A stretch of 64,000 nt of DNA from Gracilaria vermiculophylla (taxonomy: Eukaryota; Rhodophyta; Florideophyceae; Gracilariales; Gracilariaceae). Under the pieces are notes generated by a model. That model saw only the letters and a list, made by a program, of their open reading frames with translations, was not told the DNA's origin and searched no databases. A program made the translations under genes and the position numbers. The stretch is from contig JAHNZQ020000049.1 in the NCBI GenBank assembly GCA_019155205.2, positions 1,829,238 through 1,893,237 of the forward strand. Reading direction: 5' to 3'. Below are positions 22,364 to 32,997 of the stretch, in pieces (positions within the stretch are counted from its first letter, which is position 1; the number at the start of each line of letters is the position of its first letter).

Positions 22364-23483
22364 GCCGCCGCCCACCGCCTGGCACGCCGCCAGCAACTTT
22401 GACCTGCCGCGCGGCAAGGTGCAGCACCTGCCCACCGTGCCGCGCCCGGCCACGCCGTCGCGCCTGCCGCGCCCCAAGGTGTTCATCCGCCAGAACTCCA
22501 CGCGCCCATCCGTCGTCGACGCCGCCGCCGTCAGGCACGTGCGCTGCACCTCGGGCCACTACCTCCCCGAGCCGCAGCTCGTCGGTCGCCACGTCCCGCT
22601 CGCGCCCACGCCCCACTGCCAGCGCGCGGCCGAGCAGCCGCACCACCCGCAGCCCCCGGTGTGCCACTTCTCGGCCGAGATCACCAACGTCGCGGACGAG
22701 CACATGTACTTCTCGGACGAGGACGAGTTCGACTCGCAGGTGCTGGACGCCAGCACGCCGCCCCCGTCGCACACCGCCGCCGCCGACGTGCTGTCCACCA
22801 AGGTGCGCCGCGCCGTCAGCGCCCTGCGCAGCATCTCGTTCCAGTCCAACCAGGGCGAGGACTTCGACACGGCGTGGGGCCAGACGCTGTGCGTGTCGCA
22901 CGACAAGCAGAGCCCGTCGCTGGCCAGCCTGGCGTCGGCCAAGTGGCGCCGCGCGCTCAGCCGCTCGCCCAGTCGCTCCGCCGCCGCCGCCGCCGCCGCC
23001 GCGCGCGCCGCCGACCACGCCCACGCCGCCGACCACGACGCCGCCAGCGCGCGCTCCAGCGCGTCGCTCGCGTCGGGCAGCCGCGAGCGCTCCGCCAGCG
23101 CGCACCACAACGTGCGCGGCTTCGCCGCGCTGCGCATGCGCGCCAACTTGGGCGGCGCGCACAGGCGCTCGCTGTGGGCGGGCGCGCGCAGGGAGCGCCA
23201 GCAGCAGCAGCAGCCGCACGCGGTCGCCGCGCAGCTGCTCGTGTCGGGCGCCGGCCACGGCTTCCTGGCCGCGTCCACCGACATGGCCGAGCAGCGCCAG
23301 GCGCTGGCCACGGTCGCGCCGCCGCCGGACGCGCTGGACGGCCCCAACTCCGTGCAGAAGGGCTCGGTGGACAAGTACGTGGAGTTCATCCACGCCTCGG
23401 CGCAGCGCGAGACCAAGGGCCGCTTCGGCCCGCGCAACTTGCCAAGTCGCGTGCTCAGGCTGTTCCGAAGAAAGTGGAACTAG
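21636..23483 (+). CDS. Low-complexity protein of unknown function, 615 residues
   Basis: One open frame with good start context (ccgccATGg). No domain is recognised. It is Ser/Pro/Ala/His-rich and mostly disordered, with poly-Ala (about 170-182, 450-458), poly-Pro (about 230-242) and a Gln tract (QQQQQ). Less biased stretches that may be functional: ARLTALNLPSAPARSP near 47, FSAEITNVADEHMYFSDEDEFDSQ (about 348-371), an STKVRRAVSALRSISFQSNQ helix (about 389), and the C-terminal VDKYVEFIHASAQRETKGRFGPRNLPSRVLRLFRRKW, ending in a basic amphipathic helix. Numerous Ser-Pro and Arg-x-x-Ser sites suggest phosphorylation. The start and leader are separated from the TATA-like box by the assembly gap. 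Confidence 0.65.
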
Positions 23484-23703
23484 GCGCGCGCGTGGCGGAC
23501 GGTACTGCCATCGGGCTTCCGCCGCGAGGAGCGCGAGGAGCGCACCCACCTCCTCCGAAGAAGAAGCAAACAGATTGTCACAGTTTTGTCTCGAGCGCTG
23601 CCGTCTCGACGACGACTTGTCGGTTTCCTTGTATAGGGCGACGCAAACGCGTTGTCAACATGTTAATGTGAGAGCCATCGCTACTACCAACGGTTGAGCC
23701 TTT

Positions 23704-24643
23704 CTACTTGTGCTGCCTGAATCGGAACTCGCAGCGCTTGTCTGTGCTGTCACTCTCACTCTCGTCCGCTAATGTCTTGTCTAGCGTGAAGGAGATGCCG
23801 TGACTGCTCGTCGTGATGGGCGAGTAGATGGCCTTGTCCAACGCGCAGAATATGCTCGTCAGATGCGGCACCCCTTCACTTCGGCACAGTTCGTTGTAGT
23901 AGCACCTTTCTGTAAATGATTTGTATTTCCGACAAAACAACATGTTGAGTTAGATTCGACGAGCCCCCTTCCCCGCGCATCGATACCCCTTCCACCACCA
24001 AGTCGCGCTGCGCTCACTTACTCACAAACAGCGAATGGTGCTGAGCCCCGTCCACCACTTCGTCCTCCTTGGCCGTTTCGAACGTCGACCCAAAGTCCTT
24101 CACCATGTTCTCCGTCATGCGCCGAACGGCGCCCATGCGGTCCAACGAGAACCACAGAGCCGCTCGTATTATCCAAAAGTCTGGTCTTGTTCTGCCCATC
24201 GTCTTCGCTTGCTTTGCATGTTCGTCCGGAACAGACGACTCTTCCAACAGCTCGGCGCCAAACCCACACCTGATGATGTTTGCCACGCGCTTTTCGTTCT
24301 TGATGCGCGGCGACAACACTCGATGAGTCGCTATGGCCAGCGCCGTTGTGTGCAAATGAACGGCGGCGCGCCCGTCGCTGGCTGAGCGCAGGTGCTTTTC
24401 GCACAGCCTTCGAGTTCCATCTTCTATCTGGCCCACGATTTGTTCCACGTCCTCCCCGAGCTCTGGCTGCTTCACCAACGGAAGCGTCCGCAGATACACA
24501 AATCGAAACGCCCGGTTCGACGGCATATTCATGATCTGCTCAAACGCACTGTCGGACTGGCCATGGTTCTGTGACGAAAGCCATCGCAAGCTGCGTGCGC
24601 CACGGCTGCACCACCTGCGACAGTGGCTCACCCCCCGCAGCAT
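23704..24643 (-). CDS. ATC-hydrolase-like protein (L-2-amino-thiazoline-4-carboxylate hydrolase family)
   Basis: Protein of 275 residues from exon 1 (24022-24643) and exon 2 (23704-23909). The 112-bp intron (23910-24021) has a strong GTAAGT donor and a TTTACAG acceptor; the splice gives FVKRCYYNELC in phase. The Arg/Ser-rich N-terminus (MLRGVSHCRRWCSRGARS) resembles a mitochondrial or plastid presequence. Exon 2 carries the family's C-terminal signature: C-Y-x-E-L-C..EGVP.L...FCALD, then a distant CEFRF, matching the bacterial/eukaryotic ATC_hydrolase domain with its conserved cysteines. The bacterial name refers to an enzyme of cysteine synthesis from thiazoline; the eukaryotic role is unknown. 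It is tail-to-tail with the 615-residue protein. Confidence 0.65.
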
Positions 24644-27184
24644 CTCGCAGTGATTAATCGATGAAGGTAGTGCCCCTGTTTCTGTATCTTTTGCTTACCT
24701 TCGCACGATTAAACCGGGAATTACACGGAGAAGCTGTTGCTCCACACAGTTTGCTCCTAAGAGCTGCGATCGATAAGTTCCGAGTCGACGTCAAAACAAG
24801 CGATAAACTTTTGACGGAACTTTTTTGCAGCGTAGCGGGCCGAAAACTTGTCAAGCATGTAATGCAGAATACAGCCGCAAATTTGTGCACATCCCGATGA
24901 CCGTTTCAGCTGTGGGAGCAATCACGTTGGCCGACAACGAAGGCGACGCTACCGGCGACCGCGTCCGCTTTCCCGACGACCTCGCATGCACCTGGCGTCA
25001 CGACAGTCGGCCGCGACGGGAGGGGAGTGGTGACGCGGAGGATCCCCGTTCTAAAATGGGCTCTGGTTTTTTGCACCACACCTTTCCGCCTTGTGCTTTG
25101 CCCTGCTTGACAACTTGTACTAAAGTACTCGTCGCCACCCGCGCAACAAAATGACAGATCGCTCGAGACCAAAGAGTGTTCAGTCCCTGAGTATACGATA
25201 CGGAGTACTCATTGGAGACTTGTTGTGGATCGAAATGACGAGGTTGAATGGAGACATGTTGAGGCTGAAAAAGGTTGAGCTTGAAGTTTGACTTTCAATG
25301 AACGGCATGGATGGTGGGTGGTGTTATTTATACTGCTCGGAGACCAGTCGAAGTCCGGCTTTTTGTCTGACATGTAATTTAGTACGGTGACCACGTTCGC
25401 AATTTGTGGTAGGCCTTGACAGTGGGGTAAGAGAGAAAAAACGAAGATATTGTTGCAGTGTACGCTTTTGCCTGCTGATAATTTGAGTTGTATGGTGAGT
25501 AACATTTCTTGCACTGTATTGAGTCACACTTGGAAACCTTCCCATGGTCAATGATGTAGAGGATAAGTGACTGAATTCCAAACACCAAAGGGTTATTCAA
25601 CACATTCAATGTCACGCGTAATGCTGCACGAGCCCACCGTGGATTCATCTCGGCCGACCGAGGAAGAAAAGCGATGATTAACATATATGGTTGTTGGAAC
25701 AATGAAGAAGAGCGGTGTCTTCTGAAGCGTGAGAATAGAGAACCATTCTTAAAAATGTTTATTACGGACAATCGAATGGTTGTGAATGTCACAAGTTCTT
25801 AGCTTTATCGCAGAACGGTGAATTGAATCGGCTCAGCAGCACCGCGCAATTCTGCAAAAGACTTCTACCGTGAAATGAAAGTGCAATACTCATGCAATCA
25901 ACCAGAGGGACTCGGCTGAATAAAGAGAGCGTTGTCTTGCTTCGACTCATGATATACAGCACGCACACAACCAGCAGTCTTCCCTACATCCGTTCTTCGT
26001 CGTATTTTTGTTGTGGACCCATACGACAAGCAGTCACTTCAGAAAAGACAGCACGGTATAATGCCTGGATGAGGTTTGTCATGTTGTGCAAAATAAGACT
26101 GCATGCTTGCCGTCAGTTGAAGGAAGAATGCAAGTGATTTTGTCATGACGAATATCAATTTCTGACTTTCATACACACGGGAAAGTGCGCGAGAGTAGTG
26201 AAAGAGATGTGACGTGCTCGGAAATATGATGTGGGATGCGTCAATGCGTATCTATTAAGGCATTTGCACATGGATAATCCTTAGGGGCGGTGTAAGAAGT
26301 CCAGGATGACAACGAGGCCATGCCCATGTGCCATGGGTCACAGGTTTTGCGTGAGACCCAAATTGATTCGAAAAGCCAGCAGCACAACCCGTGCGTCTGT
26401 AACAGAGCATCTTTGATCAGGGGAAATGCTTCTCAATAGCAATGCGATGATGGTTAAGCGCTGTGTGCCGTATTGATTGGTATTTCAATAGTGATGTATT
26501 GAAGAAAGAAGATATTCAGCTCAGAACCCATAGCAACTTTTGAAAATCAACGTGGGGCCTAGCAATAAGTGTCCATCCGAAACAGCAAGTAACGGTAAAA
26601 TTGCTCTCCATGTGCTGAGCGGGGAATGCAAATGTACAATTGTTGTGTGCAACTCAACCGTACAAGCTTCCGTTATGAAACAAGTAGGCTCGCCGGTCCC
26701 AATACTTGTTTTTCATGTCTGACAACCACTATTTCTTCAAGGCAGGAGAAACTCGCCGACCGGGCCAATGCGCAGCAAGTTCATATTCACCCTGACATAA
26801 GGTGATCCTGAAGACATAAACTATTGTCAGAATATCGCAGATCTCGCATCTGCATTACACTTCCCGCACAGATCCCACGAACAAACCCATTGAAGTCCAA
26901 CCTCCCTCAAAGATGCAGAGAAGCAGACTGCTTTCTTCTCTTTACTATGTATGCCGTACTGGCGTCCGCAACACCGGCATATAATATTGCTTGATCGTTT
27001 ATTCTCAACATCGCGTAACCTATTTCGGAGCATAAGGCTGTATATTGGACGTTGATAAGCATTTCTCTCTTCTTTTCCTTCTTAAATTCGAAGGCTTGAC
27101 GTTGCTTATTCCTCTCGCATTGAGGTTTCTAATCATACTCACCTGCCTGTTCTGTTAAACCGAAAAACCAAAAACGTGGGCTGC
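24644..27184. other. Long intergenic region, mostly unassigned
   Basis: About 2.5 kb, lower in GC than the region to the left, with no convincing gene. Frames on both strands are short and unrelated to known families. A 152-bp LTR-like segment lies at 25221-25372. The start of the retroelement debris is at about 27185. I see nothing identifiable between 25400 and 27180. Confidence 0.4.
25221..25372 (-). mobile_element. LTR-like segment, copy 1
   Basis: On the minus strand it begins TGTCAGAC, carries an AGTATAAATA TATA box and ends CAACA, i.e. TG...CA ends. A second segment with the same start, TATA box and end is at 33626-33798. No matching 5-bp target duplication flanks it. Could be a remnant of a small LTR retroelement family; tentative. 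Confidence 0.3.
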
Positions 27185-27842
27185 AAAACCCCAACTTTGT
27201 CGTGTTCACTGGGACGGACTCATACTCTTTGGTGTCTATACTGCAAGCTAACTTACGAGAACAGCTGCACCTCGCACAACAGGTGGCTACAGCTCTCCAA
27301 AATGTTGGGGAGAAAACCCATGTGTATCTGAACTGGATCCCGAGGCACTGCAGCATAGAGCGAAACGATCGCGTTGATCAACCTGCAGAAAAAGAACTAG
27401 TGCAAATTACAGATCAAGTCCGGGTACACTTTTGGGCATGATCGACGTGAACGCGGCTTATGCAGTCAAACTAAAATCGAAACGGATTTTGCCCGAACTA
27501 CCGGAGATGGTCTGCGACACAGGCTACGAACGCAATGTCGCAGTCACTCTCGCCCAGTCTTTCTCAAACCATGTCGCGTGGCTACATCCAGTCCCTACAC
27601 ACGTAGAGAAAACAAGTGTAAGACGCCGTGATTGCGCAACCCACGTGAAATAGACCGTGGAACACGTAGTGCTTCGTTGCTCACACACCATAGTGTCTAT
27701 GAAAGAATTCAAGTGCATTTGTCCAGAATGTTACTTTGATGAGACGCAATGCCCGAAAACTCGTGGCCTCTTTGCACAGAAATCTCGTATACACGTCGCA
27801 CACGAAGATAAAGTGTACGTTATCCTTGTGAGCGGTGGCTGA
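27185..27842 (+). pseudogene. Non-LTR retrotransposon remnant (RNase H and C-terminal zinc region)
   Basis: Decayed 3' part of a LINE-like polyprotein. The first frame (to 27441) reads VFTGTDSYSLVSILQANL then YLNWIPRHCSIERNDRVDQPAE, matching the RNase H pattern of non-LTR elements (TDSqSal...L / W.PgH.gi.gNe.aD..A). The catalytic Asp of TDS and the WIPRH block remain, although G is replaced in the gH.gi.GN region. A second frame (to 27653) and, after a TAG, TVEHVVLRCSHTIVSMKEF (from 27656) resemble the H/C segment that ends such polyproteins (ETveHlllhC). Frame breaks and a stop show it is dead. No reverse transcriptase core was found upstream. Confidence 0.65.
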
Positions 27843-27975
27843 CGTGTATGGCGTGGAGGAGAAATGTACCCCGAGCGCATACGAAATCTCGTCTGCTCGC
27901 AGAGTTTCACTAGAATCTCCTCGCACACTTTTTGGAAGACTTGAGCGTCACGATAATCAATTCTAAGCTTTCTTG

Positions 27976-28875
27976 ATGATCATGAAGAAGTCTCCGCCAG
28001 CATCACAGATTTCATCACGGAATTCAGAAATCCAGGCGCAAAGTAACGTTTTTTCTTCAAATAATCAGAAACAAACTCAGCATAAAACTAGTCGTAACCA
28101 AGGAGCGCTCGTCGCACGACAAGCTAAGCGACAGAAACGATTTCGCTTCACAGACCCGTATGACCTATTTCTTCTGCGCGCTGTACTAAAGGAAGATGCT
28201 CACCTATCAAAATGGGGCGAGCTTGAAGCAACGTATAGAAAGGTGCTTGAAGCATTTGCAAAACATATTCCGTCAACCGCGTTTCTGCATATGAATCGTC
28301 CGTCTACAAAAACACTCATTGATCGCGTCAATAGGCTAATAAGTATGCGACGAGCTGCAATAAAGAAAAATGTTGCGGTTTCTGGAACCACAGAAGAATT
28401 TGGGGAGAAAGAATCATTGCTGGATGATCTGATATTGCAAATAGACGAAAAAGCCGAAACGATAGGGGATACGAAAGAAGAGCGAAATGAAAACGAACAA
28501 AAACTGGTACGCGCGGGAGAGTGTATCAGGCAGAAAGCTCATAAAAGTGCAAGCAAAACAGATGAGAGTGACAGCCACGAGAGCCTACAGTCGAAGAAAC
28601 GTCCGAAGAAGCGTAGAAAGAGATCACCAGTAGCTGGCTCTGATGATGCATTCAAAACGTTTTTATTCGAGCAAGCAAAAGAAAAACAACGTTTGGATGC
28701 AGAGCGCGTGAAACTTGAGCGTGAACGATTGGAAATACAGCAAAAAGAATCTTTGCGCCGCTTAGAGCTCGAAGAAAAACGCTTCGAGCTGGAAAAGCGA
28801 GAGCGTATGCAAGCTATGGAAGAACGTAGTAAGCTTCTTCGCATAATGGACCACTTGAGTCGAAAGTTACAGTAA
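27976..28875 (+). CDS. SANT/Myb-like DNA-binding protein with coiled coil
   Basis: Intact 299-residue frame; the first ATG is at 27976 (27982 is an alternative). The Lys/Gln-rich N-terminus is followed by a SANT/Myb-like helical domain (about 56-127: RFRFTDPYDLFLLRAVLKED, a conserved W at about 80, then RPSTKTLIDRVNRL). A basic nuclear localisation signal KKRPKKRRKR lies at 207-216 and a long charged coiled coil at 233-297 (repeated RLELEEKRFELEKRE-type heptads). This arrangement is common in proteins encoded beside Harbinger-type transposases and in host genes derived from them. No transposase is present here. Its codon use is AT-rich, unlike genes at 0-24 kb. Either a host regulator or a transposon-derived gene. 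Confidence 0.6.
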   Translation: MIMKKSPPASQISSRNSEIQAQSNVFSSNNQKQTQHKTSRNQGALVARQAKRQKRFRFTDPYDLFLLRAVLKEDAHLSKWGELEATYRKVLEAFAKHIPSTAFLHMNRPSTKTLIDRVNRLISMRRAAIKKNVAVSGTTEEFGEKESLLDDLILQIDEKAETIGDTKEERNENEQKLVRAGECIRQKAHKSASKTDESDSHESLQSKKRPKKRRKRSPVAGSDDAFKTFLFEQAKEKQRLDAERVKLERERLEIQQKESLRRLELEEKRFELEKRERMQAMEERSKLLRIMDHLSRKLQ

Positions 28876-29961
28876 ACACGACGAGTCCTTCATCATAACA
28901 CCGTCTTCTCACAGAAAACCCTTTGTGAACGTTTATCTTATTTTCGAACCGCTCTTCTTTGGCTTCGTGAGCAAACCTAATTCTCCTACCCCTATACCCT
29001 GTCAGCCCCATGCTATGGCCATCTTCTTGCACTTTGAGCCACGCCCTTGAATGCCTCGCCAGCTTGGTACGCGATTCGATTACTCAACCCGTCACTGCGC
29101 TTGTCTTCCTCTTCTTCTTCTTCTTCCTCGGCATTCTCAATTGCTCACGCTCCATCCGCCATGCCTGCCCAGTCGCACAACCCCTTCTACCCTTCCCGGC
29201 CTGCTGCTGTACACTACACAATGCATCCCGCCTGCATTTCCACGAACAGCTCTCGTCTGCCCCCATGCACCCCCCCCCCTCCCCCCCCCCACACAACATG
29301 ACCAGCACTTGCAGCCGCACGAGCAGTCACACCCGCAACCTGACCCCTACCCAAACTCGATCATTTCGTCAGACCCACCTTTCCTCCCGACAAACCCACA
29401 CCATAAGCTCGACGTATCTCAGAGTATCTTGCCTAGATACTTTTGAAGACAACTGTACCAAATCATGTGTGTTAAGCACGATTTGCTCTACGTTTGCGAG
29501 CCAACGAGCAAAAACAAATCACCACAACGCATTCACACTGGCGTTACGCGTGCAATCTCCACAACGCAATATCGCTTCACGTGCTTGCAAGCAGCAGCTG
29601 GTGCTTTCTGTCCATTGCATCGCTTATCTTGTTCTCGCGTTTCAGACACACTTGATCTTCTTCTCAAACTTGTTGAGCAAACGAGTTTAAAGTACGCCAT
29701 TCACTTTCGGCGTGCAGCTCACTATTCCATCTTCCAGCAGCATTGCCGTTCCGTGTGCCAAAGTGGATTGTACTTTGATACGCAGCGCGTCGTACACAGA
29801 GGCTCTGGCGAGCCCCGCTCATCCACCGAGTTCGATGCACAATGTCACCAAGCACACATATCGTTACCGCCTGCGTCGCCCTACTGCCTGTTTTGGTGTT
29901 TCCACCAGACGCCCAACATGCATGCGCCACAAAACAAACGAGCAAAGGCTTACAAGTACAC
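28876..29961. other. Intergenic region with pyrimidine-rich DNA and duplicated segment
   Basis: Contains a TTC-rich tract near 29110-29130, the 113-bp segment shared with 21260-21372 (here in unbroken context), and a C-rich tract (about 29265-29290). An ATG at 29161 opens a short frame (MPAQSHNPFYPSRPAAVHYT) that reaches the C tract; a Pro/His/Gln-rich frame continues beyond it in another register to about 29446. If the C-run length is wrong, these could be one low-complexity ORF. Unproven. Confidence 0.35.
29151..29263 (+). repeat. 113-bp segment duplicated at 21260-21372
   Basis: The probable original copy: it is embedded in continuous sequence on both sides and passes into a short C-rich stretch containing ATG and T interruptions rather than a pure homopolymer. 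Confidence 0.9.
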
Positions 29962-30480
29962 TCAAACCATTTCTTTGAGCATGATGGCCACCATGGCAAA
30001 CACGACGGCAAGCATAACTCCCGTTGTGGGCGCCACAGACGGCGCCTTCGCGGCGGCATCAAGCGCAGTCATCGGAGATGCGTCGGGCTGGCGGCGCGCG
30101 CCGTCAAATGTGCCGCGTCTGGCAGTGCATTTCAGCAGCGCACGCTGCTGAAGCGTCTCAATGTGCGCCTGTCCCAAACTGTGCTCATCCCGCGACAGCA
30201 GTTCTGCGAGCCGATTGGTGACGTCATGCTCAACGGTCTCGCCGTCGACGAGGTGGTCGCCAAAAGGCGGTGCCGGAGCGGCGGCGGCGTCGCACGCAGT
30301 AGCAACAACGCGCCGCGGCAAGGCTCGCGATCCGCACGCAAGCGCGCCATGGACGTCTGGCTCAGCGCTGTGCGGCGTCTCGGCGTCGGTGGCGGCGTCG
30401 GTGGCGGCGTCGGTTTCGGCGTGGGCGTGGGCGTCGGCGTCGGCGACGTCGTCGCTGTCAGCCTCCGCCTCATGCAGCAC
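29962..30480 (-). CDS. Possible C-terminal exon of a tail-anchored membrane protein
   Basis: Minus-strand frame of 172 codons with no ATG start (it opens after a TGA, first codon GTG), so an upstream exon would be needed. It has an Asp/Ala/Thr-rich beginning, a charged helical stretch (about NRLAELLSRDEHSLGQAHIE), and ends with one hydrophobic segment, VMLAVVFAMVAIMLKEMV then stop, the layout of tail-anchored proteins such as SNAREs. A nearby open minus frame at about 30527-30612 encodes KHDLLNSVRDLLGRHIATV and could be an upstream exon, but no clean splice joins them. The opposite strand is also open, so this is uncertain. No family is assigned. Confidence 0.35.
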   Translation of the reverse strand: MLHEAEADSDDVADADAHAHAETDAATDAATDAETPHSAEPDVHGALACGSRALPRRVVATACDAAAAPAPPFGDHLVDGETVEHDVTNRLAELLSRDEHSLGQAHIETLQQRALLKCTARRGTFDGARRQPDASPMTALDAAAKAPSVAPTTGVMLAVVFAMVAIMLKEMV

Positions 30481-30613
30481 AAATCATATCCTGTGCTGCC
30501 GCACCGAAGTTCTAATCTCGTGGTCAAACCGTTGCAATGTGTCGCCCCAGAAGATCACGCACGCTGTTTAAGAGGTCATGTTTCCGAACGCCGTTAAAAC
30601 TGGTTTTGTGACC

Positions 30614-32030
30614 TACCTTCAACCTTCGCAGCAAATGTATGCTGTTCCCTCGTTTCAATTATCTTCCACTGATCAGTACATTGCGCAAACCGGCTAAGAC
30701 ACCCTTGTTACACCTCATACCAACAAAAGTACTCCTTTTCAACCTACCACTCTGCTTTTAGCTCCGCTCCCGCAGCAACCATTGGGTTAAGCACCTGCGC
30801 AACCTATGGATCCATCTCAAGAATTTGTGATGCACCACATTGCTCAGGTTTCTGCGGCCCCTGCCGTGGGTATGACGGAGATGTTTAGCCCCTTTACAGT
30901 TCTCTGATCCCGCAGATACCTATGATTCTTGTCTAGCTGTCGGACGCGCATGTCAGAACGCAGGATATCTCAATCTAGCAGCTGACGTTTACCGAGTATG
31001 CGTGGCGCTTTCTCCTATTTTTATCGAGGCACGTATTACTTTGACTAGTGCCATGTATAGGATCCAAGTTTTCCTGATTTCACAGGGGTAGAGTTTTGGT
31101 ACGGTTCTAGCCGAGGATGTCTTCAACAATGTCAGCAACATTCTGCGCAATTTCAACAGGATTGCAGAGGCAGAGATGGCATACCGCGCTGCCCTTAGAA
31201 TATCGCCGATACATTCTGCTGCATGTAACAATCATGATAATGCCATGAGAGCTCGAGACGCACTTTTTGATGCCATGCATGGCTACAACGCAGCACTGGT
31301 CTGCAAGCCCGGCCTGCCGCCTTGCAACCTGGCCGGCTTGCTTCGAGACCAAGGAAACCCTCAGAAGGCAGAGACGCAATACAGGGCGGCATTGATGGAC
31401 AATCATAGTCTTACCGAAGCCCCTGCTGGACTTGGTTCGTCTTTGCGAGACATGGGTCGAGCGGGTGAGGCGATACCCTTCTACATTCGAGCTGTCGCCC
31501 TTCAATCGGATGCTGTCGATCATCGTGCAAACCTAGCTAATTCTCACAATTATCTGAACAAGATTGAAGAGTCTGTCGCAAGCTACAAGACAGCTCTTTC
31601 ACTACAGAGTGATCTTCCGGACGCTTTTTGTAATATGGTGTATTCGTTGAGAGTCATTTGCGACTGGTCAGACCGAACACGAAACTTTGCAATTTTGCTC
31701 GCTATCGTGGATAATCAACTAGAAGCGATGATAAGAAACCTGGGAACTCCGTCTCGCTTACAACGTACGTTACTGGGCGCTCTTTCTAATTCAACCCCGC
31801 ATGCTTGTGGCTCGAGGTCGGAAAGAGAGGACTCGTGGTCTACGAGCATTGTTCGGAAAGAGAATTCTGCAAACCTAAAACGAAAAAAGCATGTTCATCA
31901 CCCGTCTTCCCTAGCTGTTTACAGGATATCTGAAGACCAGGCTTGCAAAATTTATCGAGAGTTCATCATCTGTCGTTTCTCCCGTTCTAAGTGGACACCC
32001 GAGCGAGCGCTCAGCCGTTGCATGCTCTGA
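30614..32030 (+). pseudogene. O-GlcNAc transferase (OGT/SPY-type) TPR-region pseudogene
   Basis: Broken copy of the N-terminal TPR region of an O-linked GlcNAc transferase. A Gln/Pro-rich N-terminus (30614-30904) has two in-frame TAA stops (30695, 30788). A one-base shift near 30900 leads to TPR-like helices (DPADTYDSCLAVGRACQNAG), interrupted by TAG at 31089. TPR units follow, and ASYKTALSLQSDLPDAFCNM...ICDWSD (about 31580-31665) closely matches the last TPR and linker of OGT (SYRTALKL..FPDAYCNL...CDW.D). The sequence then degenerates; the catalytic GT41 domain is absent. Known OGTs modify Ser/Thr of nuclear and cytoplasmic proteins. A functional paralogue presumably exists elsewhere in the genome. 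Confidence 0.72.
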
Positions 32031-32833
32031 TATATCCACTTCCGTTTAGTCCAGAAAAATTCAAGGCTCTGTCCGCTGCTTATGCGTAGAGGGCGGAGTC
32101 AGTCGTGGCAGGCATTCCTCGTGTAGCAGAGATGGAGGCTTGAGGTAGGGACCTGGATTAAGGTTTGAAGAGTTGTTTTAGCCTGCATGCGTAAAGCGTT
32201 TTTCAAGTTCTCATGAGAACTGGTGGTATACTTCGTGACATAGGTGGCTACGAGAAACGTGCACGAGATTTCGGTTTGCGTAAATTATCTTATGAAGAAA
32301 AAGAAGAACATGTACCGTAACTATTCTTCACCGGCACAGTTGGCAGATGATTCTCGAAGTTTCCTTGCTTACGGCTGATATTGTACGGAACTGTTATCTG
32401 ATATCGTCGTCGTTGTTCGGTGCTTTCGCATGGTTTTGTGAAGCGGACTTGTGTTGCATTTTTTGAACAATGTTGCTTTTCTTTTAATCGTAGATGACGC
32501 AGGGTTCGAAGGAGAAAGGCCAAAATGCCGTCAGTCTCTTAAAAGACTAGAAATTCGTTTGTCAAGCGCATGTTGCCGCTGCCCGATCTCCGAGTGATGA
32601 CCAAAAACGAATAACATTGATGAGGTTTGAATGTGCCCGAAAGAAAATGTGAGAGAAAAGGTTGATTACCATTGTCAGTGAAATGCTCAAGTGGATGGCA
32701 GGAAAGGCCACTCGCATGACCAACAAAAAAGGGGTTCTCGAAACACAACGAACGCGGTGTATTCTTTCCAAAGCTTTAATCATTCATCTTCAAAAACCGC
32801 ACACAAAATGCTTTTTAACTGTGGCAGAGAAAA

Positions 32834-32945
32834 GGGGGGGGGGGGGGGGGGGGGGGGGGTGAACAAAATTAATTGTCCTGACACTATTCTTTTCTCTTGT
32901 GACCGGCTGTAGNNNNNNNNNNAGGGAGGAGAGGAGAGGGGGGGG

Positions 32946-32996
<51 letters not shown>
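32834..32996. repeat. G homopolymers around a 10-N gap
   Basis: G26 at 32834-32859, ten Ns at 32913-32922, purine-rich DNA (agggaggagaggagaggg), then G48 at 32949-32996. As at 21 kb, the gap lies beside a homopolymer. Confidence 0.85.

Positions 32997-32997
<1 letters not shown>

Noticed and set aside
29842..30597. 251-codon + frame antisense to the tail-anchored candidate
   Set aside because: Composition-driven (Gly/Val repeats from GGCGTCGGT), no recognisable domain; kept only as a caution on the minus-strand call.
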